DNA from: Neostethus bicornis
Taxonomy: Eukaryota > Chordata > Actinopteri > Atheriniformes > Phallostethidae
Direction of reading: 5' to 3'
Assembly: GCA_902685375.1 (NCBI GenBank)
Contig: LR738541.1
Location: forward strand, 5,828,001 to 5,892,000
DNA length: 64,000 bases
In this document: positions 1 through 12,400 of the stretch, one piece after another
Layout of the letters: each line of letters begins with the position of its first letter
Numbering within the stretch: the first letter of the stretch is position 1
Position numbers and translations under genes: made by a program
Notes under the pieces: model-generated
The model's input: only the letters and a program-made list of their open reading frames with translations
Told to the model about the DNA's origin: nothing
Databases searched by the model: none

Positions 1-940
1 ACCAACAAGCAGCGTACCCGCCCCCCTCAGTAGAGTACAGTAATACTAAGAGGTCAGACTGTTTCTACAGGGTGAAAAAACAGTCTGATGTCTCAGGCTA
101 TGAACAGGAGCCACGGTTTTTTGTTTCCTCCTAAATCCAACTGTCTATTAAACTCCAAACAAACTTTTATTTTAGTCTATCAGACGTCGCCATGATAAAC
201 TCTCCTCCCTGCAGCTCCAGAATGGATCAGACCAGAGGTGTCAAACTTATAACCAGTGGGGTCAAAATTAAATATTGCCAACATTGATTTTTTGTAGAAA
301 GTTTTCATCATGTTTAACTATTAATCTTGACACATATTGCTTTTAAAACTAAATATGTAACAGGCGGACCCTGACAAAAAGGCATGGTGATCATATTAGA
401 TCACTATGTCAGCTGTCCTGCCACTTGGTGGACTAAAACACCAGTAACTGTCGATCCAGCTTCAATAGTTATTTGGTATGACTTCATGGGCCAAATATAA
501 TGACTGCGACCATATTCGCCCACAGTTTGACACCTCTGGATTAGGTAGCTTGCAGCAGAGTGGCGCTAAAGGGCAAACAGAGGCGGAAACAAAAGCATGG
601 CATGAAAATGTTAAAATATATATTCACCATCACAAAGTTAATCTTATTTGTTTTTAGTTTCCTCACAACCAAAACCTGATGACAAACTGAGGAACTCTTC
701 CTGCTTTAACTTGTTTTTATTCATAAATAATACAAAATAACTAACAACAATGCCCAGCTTTATGAAGGTAAACTTGTTTTAAGAGAAAAACGTGTGCACA
801 ATAGTTAAAAAAATATTTTAGAACACATGATTTTTTTAATTTAGTCTGTTGTGTCTTTGAGCAGCTAAACTATTACAGTCTCATCTCTGTAACTCAGTGA
901 GGATTGAGCAGTTTAAAAATTTTTTAAAATGCAGTAGGAT
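1..940. other. AT-rich stretch without a recognised gene
   Basis: I see no exon with convincing splice sites, no long ORF and no repeat family that I can name here. A short block around 230-545 is flanked by similar phrases (gaccagaggtgtcaaactta and tttgacacctctgga, inverted to one another), which suggests a small foldback or inverted-repeat element, but I could not define its ends with confidence. Confidence 0.3.
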
Positions 941-944
941 ATTT

Positions 945-1250
945 AGTGTAGTTGCAGGATTGTGGCCCTCAAGAGCTGGGTTTGAGTCCCTGAGTAGGGG
1001 CGAGGCTGGAATCACTGGCCTTTCTGTGTGGAGTTTACATGTTCTCCCTGTGTATGTGTGGGTTTTCTCTGGTTTCCTTCCACCCTCCAAAAACATGAAT
1101 GAGAGGTTAATTAGCCGCTACCAGACTGTCCGTAAGAAGGAATTAGTGTGTAAATATCTGTGTGTGGCCCTGCGACTGCTCTGTTCGGCCCTGGCCCTGT
1201 TTGGGGTGTGTCCTGCCTCTTGCCTGTAATTAACCAGGATAGTCTCCGGC
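945..1250 (+). repeat. Family C interspersed repeat, 5' part
   Basis: This is a copy of a repeat seen again at 21380-21560, 39660-39930 and 54290-54655. Shared landmarks are the phrase for a 'gtgtggagtttacatgttctcc' type block, then 'gggttttctctgg' and 'ccaccctccaaaaacatg'. The block gives an open frame by chance, but the same words recur at unrelated sites, so this is a repeat and not a gene. The family name is not certain. Confidence 0.7.
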
Positions 1251-1334
1251 GATCCAGTCACTGATAAGTGTTTCAGATGTGTTTTGGCCTGCTTTTTGAA
1301 AAAGAACTTTCTGCATACTCTCCTTTGGGCATTT

Positions 1335-2462
1335 CTCTTTTCAGATGTCGCCACAGCAAGTCAGTTTCTTCCATCTAACCTTGTTTCCTGGATCCTCTTT
1401 GGTTCATGTCTTCCTTCACTGCATCCATTAACTTCCTCTTTGGTCTTTCTCTAGACCTACTGCCTGGTAGTTCTTTTCTCTCCTCTGCACATGTCCAAAC
1501 CATCTCAGTCTGGCCCCTCTCTCCAAAACCTCTAATATGTACTGTTCCCTCTGATCCTGTCCATCCTGGTCACCCCCAGAGGGATCATCAGCATCTTCAT
1601 CTCTACTACAAACATATCTGCTTCCTGTCTTATGCTCGGTGACACTGTCCCTAGACCAAAAAACACTGAAACTCTTCTATCACTTACCACACCTGATACT
1701 TTTCTCCACCATTCCAGCCTGCCTGCAAACGCTTCCTCACCTCTATTCCACACTCTCCATGGAGCCTAGTATTTAAAATCTTCCCCTTCTTTCTCTTATC
1801 TATCTGTAATCTCACTCACCTCACTCATTCACAGATGCACTCTGTGTGTACTCCGGAGAATCTTCATTCCTCTTCTTTCGAATCTCCTCCCTCCTCTCAC
1901 TACAGATCACAATGTCATCTGCAAACATCATTGTCCATGGAGATTCCTGTCTGACCTCGTCTGTCAGCCTGTCCATCACCATAGCAAATAACAAAGGGCT
2001 CAGAGTCCGTGTAGTCCCTCATTCATCCAGGAGTGATCCATAGTAGAAAAAGTTTCAAAAAAGATAGATACATTCTGCCCGGGATTTACAGCAGCCTTCT
2101 GAAGCCCTGGACCAAAGAGGACACCTTGTGACCCAGATTCACGCCTCTCGTTAGCAGGAATTTCTTTTCACTAGGCTCTTAGCATTATTACAATAGGGAT
2201 CGTCTACTGGCTGTGGTTCCAATAGGAGCCATTCACGGCCATCATAGGTATCACAGGCTCATTGGTCGAGCCTTTCCTTACTATTTTTTCCTTTTACTCA
2301 GGTTAGTATATTAAACTGTCCAGAAGACTTTTTTAAAACTTTTTCTACTAAAGGGCTCAGAGCAGATCCTTGGTGCAGTCCCACCCCCACACTGAACTCC
2401 TCTGTCTCACCTACAGCACACCTCACCACTGTCTTTCATCACTATGTCTAAATTTCAAAAAG
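1335..2462 (-). mobile_element. Family B LINE (RTE-like) fragment, interrupted
   Basis: Read on the minus strand, this is the 3' part of a non-LTR retrotransposon reverse-transcriptase ORF. It shares long stretches with the copies at 33850-34464, 43645-44190, 38850-39060 and 50695-50970, including the segment that in better copies reads GRPKRRFMDTVKEDMKIVGV. It is broken by many stops and by an inserted element at 2006-2349, after which the LINE sequence resumes at 2350. It is a dead copy. Assignment to the RTE clade is from motif memory and unverified. Confidence 0.75.
2006..2349. mobile_element. Element nested in the LINE, 13-bp target duplication
   Basis: The 13-bp direct repeat AAAGGGCTCAGAG lies at 1993-2005 and 2350-2362. 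The 344 bp between the copies is absent from other LINE copies. Near its left side (2042) and at its right end (2349) it carries the same word in opposite orientation, AGTAGAAAAAGTTT(C/T)AAAA. I see no coding capacity. It may be a SINE-like or foldback element. I do not recognise the family. Confidence 0.6.
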
Positions 2463-3396
2463 TTTAAACTAGTTAACCTTCCTATTCAATATAACTCATC
2501 TTTATACTGATTTAATCATTTAAACATGCCTGACTTCATTTAAAAAAAACGAGTTTACAGTGTGATTTCAAAGGAAAAATAAGATGGAAAGAGTATTTGA
2601 ACAAAAACAGGATTCTGCATGACTTCACAAACTCACCTCATAAATCTCAGCTTAATACATAATAATAAAAATCTAATTATTTTATAATAATTTTACTAGT
2701 TTTATGAACATCAGTAAGAACATGTTTATGTAGATAAAACTGGATTTAGGTTGTTTTTTATCCTAGTAGGTCATAAATGGGCGTTTACTGCTGTTTACAT
2801 AGTGTGTACAATAATATAATATAGTTTATAATTTATAATAAAACCTTTAATGATGGTTTAAAAGTCTTATTTTGATGTAAATGAACATCGTCATCATAAA
2901 ACAAACAGCAGCATGGATCAGATGCTAACTACTAGCTTAGCTTCATAAAAACAAACCATTTTAAGAAATAGTTTTATTCCTAATAAACGCGTGATTACTT
3001 GTTTATTAAATTTGGGTATTTTACTTCAAGTAAATAAGATAAATCTTACCAAACCTTGCATTTTTATTGTTGATTCTGCTCCAAATGTCTGCGCAGGTTA
3101 GCTGCTGGCTAACAGGCTAACAGTGGAAGGACCCTGCTGCAAAGCTCTTCTTCTTCTTCAAATCATTTCCGGCAGGCTATACGCTCGAGTGCGCAATGCT
3201 GCCCTCCACAGGTAGACCAAAGGTTGACATTAGAGCCTTGAAAAAAGGCCAGTACGGCGCAAAGCTCTGCCTGAACAAAATCCCTTAGTAATGAACATAA
3301 AACTTCATTTCAGCCTTTTTGGTAAGGATGGATTATTTTTAGCTTAATTCAAAGTGCTTTAAAATACAGAAAAATACATTAAAATGACAAAACATA
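2463..3396. other. Intergenic stretch, nothing recognised
   Basis: The sequence is AT-rich with short low-complexity runs. I see no convincing exon, RNA gene or named repeat. A CpG-containing patch at about 3080-3200 with TTC triplets has no identifiable coding exon. Confidence 0.3.
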
Positions 3397-3407
3397 GAAT
3401 AAAAATT

Positions 3408-4119
3408 CTTTCAGTGGTGACCGAAAGAATGAGATCACGGATACAAGCGGCCGAAATGAGCTTCCTCCGTCGGGTGGCTGGGCTCTCACTCAGAGATCGG
3501 GTGAGGAGCTCTGCCGTCCGGGAGGAGCTCGGTGTCCAGCCGCTCCTCCTCCAGGTCGAGAGGATTGGGGGAAGGATGGAGCGGGAGATCGACAGGCGGA
3601 TCATTGTGGCGTCAGCAATAACTAGGACGCTGCATCGGTCCGTCGTGGTAAAGAGAGAGCTGAGCCGAAAAGCAAAGCTCTCGATTTACAAGTCGATCTA
3701 TGTTCCAACCCTCACCATGGTCACCAGCTGTGGGTGGTGACCAAAATGAGAGCGGCCGAATGAGAGCGGCCGAAATTAGCTTCCTCCACAGGGTGGCTAG
3801 GCTCTCACTCAGAGATCGGGTGAGGAGCTCTGCCATCCGGGAGGAGCTCGGTGTCGAGCCGCTCCTCCTCCAGGTCGAGAGGAGCCAGATGGGCCTTGCA
3901 GGCGAGGTGTTTTGGGCACGTCCCACCGGGAGGAGACCAAGGGGCAGACCCCGGACCCGCTGGAGAGACTATGTCTCACGGCTGGCTGGGGAACGACTTG
4001 GGATCCTTCCGGGTGAGCTGGAGGATGCAGCCGGGGAGAGAGAGGCCTGGGCTACCCGTTTGAGGCTGTTGCCCCCGCGACCCGACCCCAGAACAAGCGG
4101 AAGATGAGGGAACAGAACG
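3408..4119 (+). mobile_element. Family A LINE insertion with scrambled modules and 11-bp TSD
   Basis: This is a 5'-truncated copy of the most abundant LINE in the window. GAATAAAAATT flanks it on both sides (3397-3407 and 4120-4130), so it entered as one insertion. The translated order is abnormal: the module containing AAEMSFLRRVAGLSLRDRVR comes first (about 3420-3560), then the upstream module EREIDRR..KAKLSIYKSIYVPTLT (about 3570-3735), then a second copy of the first module followed by the C-terminal GRRPRGRPRTRWRDYVSRLA part. Frameshifts make it non-functional. RTE-like (possibly Rex3 type) affiliation is unverified. Confidence 0.85.
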
Positions 4120-4129
4120 GAATAAAAAT

Positions 4130-4600
4130 TGAAAAGATAATAAGAGTGATTTATAATCAACCTAAATTTAAACATTGTGACAGTGTCGGCCTCTCTCACA
4201 GCCTCAGGAAGTTTGTTCTCCATGTTTAGTCCTGACTCTAGACACCAACTGGAGGCCTGTCCCAGAAGTCCTAAGAGTTCTGGATGGTTCTTTAGACACT
4301 AACATTCCAAACAGAGTAGCTTTAAAGTCTATTCTCTGAGCCACAGGAAGCCAGTGCAGAGTCCTGTGCACAGGACTGTCATCATATTTTCTAAATAAAC
4401 TGCAGCTGTTTTAAGGCCTTTTTGTCCAGACCAGTGAGTAGATTGTTACAATAATCTAACCTACTGGAAACAAATGAATGGATAAGAACCTCTAAGTCTG
4501 TTTTAGATGCCAAACCTCTTATTTTGGTAATGTTTATAAGACAATAAGACATTACCAATCTGACCCCACTCATTTCCTCCTACACAGCAAGCCCGCTGCT
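4130..4600 (-). mobile_element. L2/Rex1-like LINE 3' remnant
   Basis: On the minus strand, two short frames match the intact-looking copy at 59285-60420: KTDLEVLIHSFVSSRLDYC around 4430-4500, and NKLPEAVREADTVTMFKFRL around 4150-4220. The part between them is shortened and shifted. Degenerate. Confidence 0.8.
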
Positions 4601-4604
4601 GTGT

Positions 4605-5055
4605 AATTGATTTAGAATCAGAATCAGAATCTACTTTAATGATCCCACACATGGGAAATTTGTGTGTCACAGCAACAACTTCCTATCTGCTAAGTGAGTC
4701 GTTGTAGAGTCCGATCACGTACGGGAAAAAAGACCTCTGGTAACAAGATGTTCTCGAGCTGAGCTGTCTGAGCCTCTTGGAGAAGGAGCTCCGCTGTTCG
4801 TCCAGGAGTGGGTAGAGAGGATGGTCATGATTGTCCATGATGAATAAAAGTTTGTTCAGTGACCTCCTCTCTACCACTGCATCGAGTGAGTCCTGTTTGC
4901 TGCCAATGACAGAGCCAGCCAGTCTGATTAGTTTATTCAGTCTGTTGGCGTCACTGGCTGCGATGTTGCTCCCCCAGCAGATGACAGAGAAGAACAAGGA
5001 GCTGGCCACCACAGACTGGTAGAAGGTCTCCAGGATCTTGCTGCACACATTTTAG
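4605..5055 (-). mobile_element. LINE ORF2 C-terminal fragment
   Basis: A 121-codon minus-strand frame reads like the C-terminal end of a fish LINE reverse transcriptase (YQSVVASSLFFSVICWGSNI, then LNKLLFIMDNHDHPLYPLLD). It is followed towards the left by the 3' tail TTTAATGATCCCACACATGGG read in antisense. A second LINE piece of the same general type lies at 54690-55250. There is no upstream RT domain here. Confidence 0.7.
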
Positions 5056-5144
5056 AAATGTAATTAGTTACAGTTACAAACTACTTCTCTCAGAAGGTAA
5101 TTAAGTTGGTAACTTAGTTACCATTTTGTAAAAGTAATTGATTA

Positions 5145-5530
5145 GTGAGGGAAGATGGAACGTGAGATCACCAGATGAATTGGTGCAACAACTGTAATAA
5201 TTAGTATGTTATATTGATTCGTCATGGTGAAGAAAGAGCTGAGTCATAAAGCAAAGTTCTGGATTCACCAGTTGATGTATGTTCCTACCCTCACCATGAA
5301 AACCAGCTATGGGTGGTGACTGAAAGAACAAATCCCGAATACAAGCGGCTGAAATGAGCTTCCTCTGCAGGGTGACTGGACTCTCACTTAGACATAGAGT
5401 GAGGAACTCTGCCATCTGGGAAGAGCCGATGTGGCTCTGGATCGACAAAAGCCAGATGGGGTGGTTCAGGCATCTGATTAGGATGCCTCAAGGCAATCAT
5501 TGCCAGCATGGATTGTACAACATGGTTGAT
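5145..5530 (+). mobile_element. Family A LINE fragment, strongly diverged
   Basis: The landmarks of family A are present in order but with many substitutions: VVKKELS..AKFWIHQ, then 'tgggtggtgactgaaagaacaaatc', then AAEMSFLCRVTGLSLRHRVR and GWFRHLIRMP. The end is lost at about 5500. It is an old copy. Confidence 0.7.
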
Positions 5531-8500
5531 CTTCTTTTATCAGCTCCAGGGACCAAACGTGGAGGGCACCATGATGGCTGCAACAGGAGTGCATTACAGC
5601 ATCACCGCAGATGATTTGAGCGAGAAGTGAAGAACACCTTGGCTTAAATAATCCAGGGGAAGACAAGACACAGCTGGAGACATCAGGGAGGATGCAATGC
5701 GGACCAGGTGTGCAAACTAAGGAGAGATTCACCTAATTCTGAGAATTACGAGAGAGAAAATGTTCCAGATGAGAGGAGGATCATGACACAAGAGGTGTTT
5801 TAGCTTGGCTATGAATGGTGGCGTCATCTGCAAACGTGAGCATCTAAAATTGCTACAATAAAACAAGATACAAAACTACATAATAAAATTCCACACACTA
5901 GTAAAACTTAATTCAAAATGAAGGAAAAAGTCACGACATGGTTTCCATGAAAGGTTTTTAATAATCAAAGAAAGCAACATGAGATTTTTTAATTTGGTAT
6001 TTGCTGCAACGCTGGAAGCTACATGCTCATCTGTTCTGTCCCTACAGGTCATGACAAGGCTGTCTTGTATGTTGTGCTCTAAAGACAGACATTTACACCA
6101 CAAGCAACCATTTTGTCAAGTCATGAAACAGAAATCTTATTTCTTATGAACCTCTAGTGAATTCCATTTGGCCATGAGCACAGTTCATAGAGACGCTGGA
6201 TGCATTGCTGAGAAGTCAGACTAAAATACTGTCGATGAGAAGCAGATCAGTATGTTTCCTGCAACAAGACGAAAAAACAAAACAACTACCGTATTCAGGT
6301 TGCCATCAACAAAAAAAGCAAACTTTTTCCTTTAATCTGACAGTAATCTCAATCCTTCTCTGAGGCGATGAGTTCAGTTAAATGTAAAAATATCTGATGA
6401 ACATCACAACCTGTCCAGAGTATTCAGACAGTGTTTGTTCGACACGGTTGAGTTGAAGAAATCAATGTGTCCACCTGCCTGCGACCATGACCTTTTTGTT
6501 TATAATGTTAATATGTAACCTTTAAATCATTAGAAAATGACTCTACCGGACAGGGACACCTACACCCCCAATGAATGCAGGCTCACAACAACTATTTGGC
6601 TCATGGACTGGATGTAAGACATAAATGAAACTTCTATGATCAGAAAAACATCTTGTCTTCATAAAGAAGTAAAGCAGCCAATAAAAAAGAGCAGCAACAA
6701 AAAGAAAAACGGAGAAATAAAATAGCAAAACTTTTAGAATGACTTCATTTGTGAAGGTTTTTTTCAGAAAATGTCACAATATTTCTGAGGTTTTATTTAC
6801 TGCCAACATGACGTTTACCGGATATCATCAATAATTTACAAAAAAAACAACTGCTATAGTAAATTTTAATTGTAAAAGATCGCGTTTATCAACTAGATCA
6901 TGGGTTAGATTTATGTTCAGAGCCCTTTTTACTCAGAATTAGTTTAATCCAGGAACCTGTAGCAATTCCTAGTTAATCTACCATGCTTGTAAAAAAGTCT
7001 GTAAATACGTTTCTAATTGATTTAAGATTCAAGAAGCTTTATTGTCACCGCAAAAAAGCAATGAAATGTTGTTTAGTGGCTTCTCAAAATTAAAGTGTGC
7101 TCCATATCTTGACCAAAACTGAGCCGTAGAGTTTATTTGGAGTGTGATTTAGTGTGCTTTTGCATTTCTTTTTTATCTGTCTAGTGCTAGTTTTATTGAA
7201 GCTGAATTATCATCTGTGTCTCAATATGGTTTGTTTCCAAAAAAGCTGTGAGATTTAAAGTAGAAAACTACCTGAAAACCAAATCACAATAATGTTAAAC
7301 TAACCATTGTTGGTGCAATAATTTTGGTACCAAACATTTGGTACAATCTTTAGAAATTTGGAGGGTTTATTGTGGTCGTTTGGACCAACTAGGATGTAAT
7401 CCAAGCATTAAAGATGACTTTTTGATTTCCTTTCAGACCTGATGTTACGCAGATAGGTTGTTAGGTCTAGATCAAAGTTATTAAAATTTTAAATTTCAAA
7501 CACTATCGATGCCTGATTGGCCGCGCCAGTGAGTAAAAAAAAAAAAACAAGCATTGGGAGTAATTCCAAAATTTGTTGTTTAGAATCTGGCTAGACGTCT
7601 AAAGGTACGTTCACATCGTATGCTTACTGGATGGTTAAATAGATGGATGGATAAGTGAAGCGATGGATGGTTTGGTGGAAAGTTGGATGGACAAATTACT
7701 GACTGAATAGATGAATGGTTGAATGGATGGTTGAAAAGTTTGGTGAATAGTTTGGTAAAAAGACAGAAGATTTGTGGAAGAAGAATGGCACGGATTGCAT
7801 GAATGATTTCAAACAACCAATTTTGACCATAAACTGATAAACACTAATACGTAACCATCAGCTGGCTTTGTTTGATTTTGACCCTACTGTTAAAAACATT
7901 TGGCTAACCCTAGATGTTCAAGTTTAAAACAGTCAACCATGTACAGCTGCAAATGAGATATTAACGGAAAAACAAAATTTATTTCGCAACGTGTTTTGTG
8001 AACTTGGCAGAACTCTATTGAACACTCATAAACATTTAGATTGATTAGATTTAACAATACTGTTGCCAGAGGCGACATGATGAAAGGCATCCTTCCAACG
8101 CTTATTGAAATAAAAACATCAATTATATCATCTGAAGTCAGTCGTATACTAATAGAACATAACTGCAGCACCGGACAATTTCATGGTTATGGCGACACTT
8201 CTGACCAACGGATTGATTGCTTATTCTGACTTTTATATCAAACACAGAAATACCCAGGTCTGAACTAGGACTAGGGTTTGGTGACCCAGCTTTAACACTA
8301 CAGCTATTTATGTTCATGCTTTTTTCAGTTGTGGATGTCGCCCGTGTGTCGTAGGCTCAGGATTCAGCCAGTAGCAAACAGCAGCCATTCCAATGCTATT
8401 CACATTAGCGCACGCTTTTAGCTTCAAAGGAAGAGCTGACAGTAAACTTCCTCAAGAGTTACAACCAACGCTAAAAGCAAGATAAAGAGTTCAGTCTCTG

Positions 8501-9475
8501 GGATACATTTACCAGGATGCAGCATTTCATTGATAGTCATCGATTCAAAAAAGTGCCTAAACTTTACTTTCACAGTTGCTACTGTCAATACTTTCTTTTT
8601 GAAACATCGGAGGAGTAGCCGAGGAGTCGTGTTATCTACATGAGTAAGACAATTAAAGGGCTGAAAAACTAACAAAGATGCTTTGACACGTTGTTTTGAC
8701 TGCAATAAGGAATACTTTGCTGGGGCTGGAATGCTTCATTTTAATCACAAAAAAAACAGGGCCTATGAAAATATTTATATATCTGTATTTATCCGGAAAA
8801 GAGTCTGTGAGAATTTTTCATTTGTGGATGTTTTTGTGGTTACTAATGTGCAAAGCAACCAAACCTTTATTTTCCTTTTGTTTGTTAACATTCACAAGCC
8901 TTAGTTTGAGCTGGTTCAGAGATTATGATGGGCTTAGCCGGGTTAGTGACGGGATTTAAAGTCGTGTTAATTATCGACGCTTTGTGAAAGATTGAGTGTA
9001 AAAAAAAAAAGCTTTTAGCTTTTATAATAGTATTGCTTTTATATGCAAAACTCTGATTTCAAACGTCTCTTCACTGTCAGGTAAAATAAAGTTTTCCAAA
9101 TGAGATTAATTTGGAATTTGTTTTGATCCAAAATATCAGGAAAATTCAAAAATATTACACACATTCAAACGCTGATGTCTAAAAATATGTCTCATGCTAT
9201 GATTTACACTCTCATGTGCCTTCAGAGTGTAAATAGCTAAGAGCATAAGGCACACTAAACAAAGATGTCCTGATGTGATGGTGACGCTAGGCTACTTCAA
9301 GTACGGTGTTCATCAGTTTCTGATGTGTACCCTGGTGTTTGATCAACATCAATGACTCCTCCAGCTAAACCCCTCCTTTTCTGTCTTATACTAAACTCTG
9401 ACTGTACATTGAGACTCTGTTTTCTCAGATAGTTCCCTCATTCTGTCGTCATTTAATAAGACGCCCATTGATCGA
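5531..9475. other. Long gene-free stretch left of podxl2
   Basis: I see no exon I can defend. It holds a degenerate GATG-type microsatellite (7619-7770) and a short LINE-tail-like piece at 7029-7075 (ttcaagaagctttattgtcacc). The right 400-1000 bases probably include the podxl2 3' UTR. A minus-strand AATAAA (plus TTTATT) lies near 8866, but the true polyadenylation site is not identifiable from sequence alone. Confidence 0.35.
7619..7770. repeat. Degenerate (GATG)n microsatellite
   Basis: There are many copies of gatg, ggat and tggatgg with interruptions, giving minus-strand frames rich in H/P/S/N. Low complexity, not coding. Confidence 0.8.
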
Positions 9476-12400
9476 TCAGAGATGTGTATCCTGCTCCTCT
9501 TCATCCTCCTCAGTTACTGCTTGATTGACAAAGACCTGAAAAGTAAAAACAGAAAGATTTAATCAGACGTTAATGGGAAACATGAGGGCTTCATGATACA
9601 CACGTGGACAAAATTGTACCCCTCAGTTAAAGAAGGAAAACCCCACAATTCTTACTGAAATCACTTGAAACTCACAAAAGTAACAAGAAATAAACATTTA
9701 TTGAAAATTAAACAATCAAAATCAGCCATTACTTTTGAATTGTTGATTAATATAATTAGTTAAAAAAAACTAACTAATGAAATAGGACTGGACAAAAATG
9801 ATGGTACCCATAACTCAATATTTTGTTGCACAACCTTTTGAGGCAATCACGGCAATTAAACGATTTCTGTATTTGTCAGTGAGCGTTCTGCAGCTTTCAA
9901 CAGGTATTTTGGCCCACTCCTCATGAGCAAACAGCTCCAGTTGTCTCAGGTTTGATGCATGTCTTCTCCAAATGGCATGTTTCAGCTCGTTCCACATGTG
10001 TTCAACGGGATTCAGATTTGGGCTCATGGAAGGCCACTTTAGAATAGTCCAACACTTTTCTTTCAGCCATTCTTGGGTGGTTTTGGCTGTGCTTTGGATC
10101 GTTGTCGTGTTGGAAGACCCATGACCTGCGACTGAGACCAAGCTTTCTGACACCAGGCAGCACATTTCTCTCCAGAATGCATTGATAGTCTTCAGATTTC
10201 ATTTTACCTTGCACACTTTCAAGTCACCCTGTGCCAGATGCAGCAAAGCAGCCCCAAAAAATTACTGAGTCTCCTCCATGTTTCACCGTAGGGACAGTTT
10301 TCTTTTCTTCGTATGCTTGGTTTTCTAGTCTATGAACATAGAGTTAATGTGCCTTACCAGAGGCGAGACTGGAATTTGCAAAAACGCATGTTGACAAGCC
10401 ACAAAGCTTCTGGGAGAATGTCCTTTGGACAAATGAGACCAAACTGGAGCTATTTGGTAAGGCACATCAAATCTATGTACATAGACTAATTGCTGTAAAA
10501 CAGCTTGTAACAAACTTGTATGCTATTTCTCTGCTATAAAAACCAATAAATTCATCATCTGATCACCTGCCAGCGGTTGGTGTCCTCTCCACCTCCTTCA
10601 CCCACTCCCGTCAATCCATTGGTGCTCGGTTTCTTTTCCCGCATTTCAGCCTGGCTGTCATTGGTCACATCCAGCGTGGGGTTGTCATGGTAACCGTTCT
10701 CTACAGAATGAAGCTCCTCAGCACGGTACTACAAAATAAAAGCAGCAGAAATGTAGAAAATAAAATAGACCCAAGTAACCATTTTGCACATGAATCATCA
10801 AGTACGGGAACAACTCATGTTCAGAGAATAACGGAGAATCTTCTGACGTTAATGATCAATCATTCTTTTTGAATTTTGGGCAGGCAGTAAGAGCCATCAC
10901 CTGGGATACTGACTTATTGGCAAAACCAGGAAGTTGAAATGATTGACCGTCTGCGGGCCAATGGATTTTGCTCACCATACAAAAATCATTGGCTCAAGTT
11001 GTCAATGTCCCACAAAGTCTGTAGTTCATCCTCCTAATTTCTCATACTTACTGTATGTGATTTTGTTATTATTTGTAATCTTTGCACCACGCACTGGAAA
11101 ACACGTCTTGTTTTGCGCTGCTCCCTTTTAATGCAAATATGATACTACCACCCTTTGCTGTGTTTTGTAACCTGAGCAACCATAGACATAAACACACTAG
11201 ACTTAGCAACTTGGAAAACAATTCACTGTTCCTGAGTTCTGTATTTTAAGGTTAGTGGGTTTAATTTTATTTTAACAACATAGTCTCACAATAAATTTGT
11301 CTTGATTGCAGCTGTGTTTCATCCAGACACAGAAGTCAGAATCATTTGGAAAAACATTGACTTTTTGTTTTCAATTTAAATCATGTTTATGTTTTCTACA
11401 TTTTTAAAGCTAATTTTCTCCCCATGTTAGCAAACACATCTGCAGCTTACCCAGCGCTCTCTGTCACAATTTAGAATACTTTATGATCTATGGTATCTTA
11501 AGAACAATTGTGGGCACAAATATTATTAACCAAAATCTTTTCAGCTTTACAGACTTGAAAAAATGTTGTCCGTAGAAGTTCCTTACCATTGTTTTAGTTG
11601 CAGGAAGTCGTCTCTGCCAGCAGATGTAAATGACTCCGGATGAGATGATGACCATGCAGATGGAGCCGATGATGACCAGAACCACAAACAGTTTGCCGTA
11701 GTCGCTGCGGGTTTTGCTGGGCCGAGACCGACAGGTGCTGGCTGTGCTGTAGTTCTGAATGCCCACCTGATACACAATTACAAAAATAGACCGATAGCTG
11801 GATGGCTAGATGAACAACTGGATAGATAGATTGATGGATGGATAAATAGATGGATGGATAAATGGATGGACGGATGGATAAATGGATGGGTGGGCACCTT
11901 GTTGAGGCTTTTCCTGATTTCTCCCAGCATGTCCATCACATCCTGGGTTGCGATGACTCCTGAAACATGTCAACATGTTTATTCAACATTAGTTTATCAG
12001 CTTTATTTCTACTCCAAGTAACAAAGACAGTCAGTGGGATGGTCACACTGTGGTTTGTCACTGGTGATAGTGGGTCGTTGTGTTTACCGTGTGCAGATGC
12101 CAGGTTCATCAGCAGCTGGTGTTGCTGGTGTGTAGGTTTGCTCAGATAGATCAGCCACGTTCCTTCAGGGCTGTTCATCCTTCGAGCAAACTCACGCTCG
12201 ATGATCCGTAACAAGCGAACGCCCTGGTGAGCACGAAAGTCTTCCTGCCCTCACACAAACACACACACAAGTAACGGAAACAAAGAAAAAAAAAACAGCT
12301 CAATTATATTTAATGTGGTCCTTTCAGACAAAAATAAAAAATCAAGAAAACCATTATCAGTCCCACAATGGGAAAATTGCAATTGCTGAGCAATTACAGT

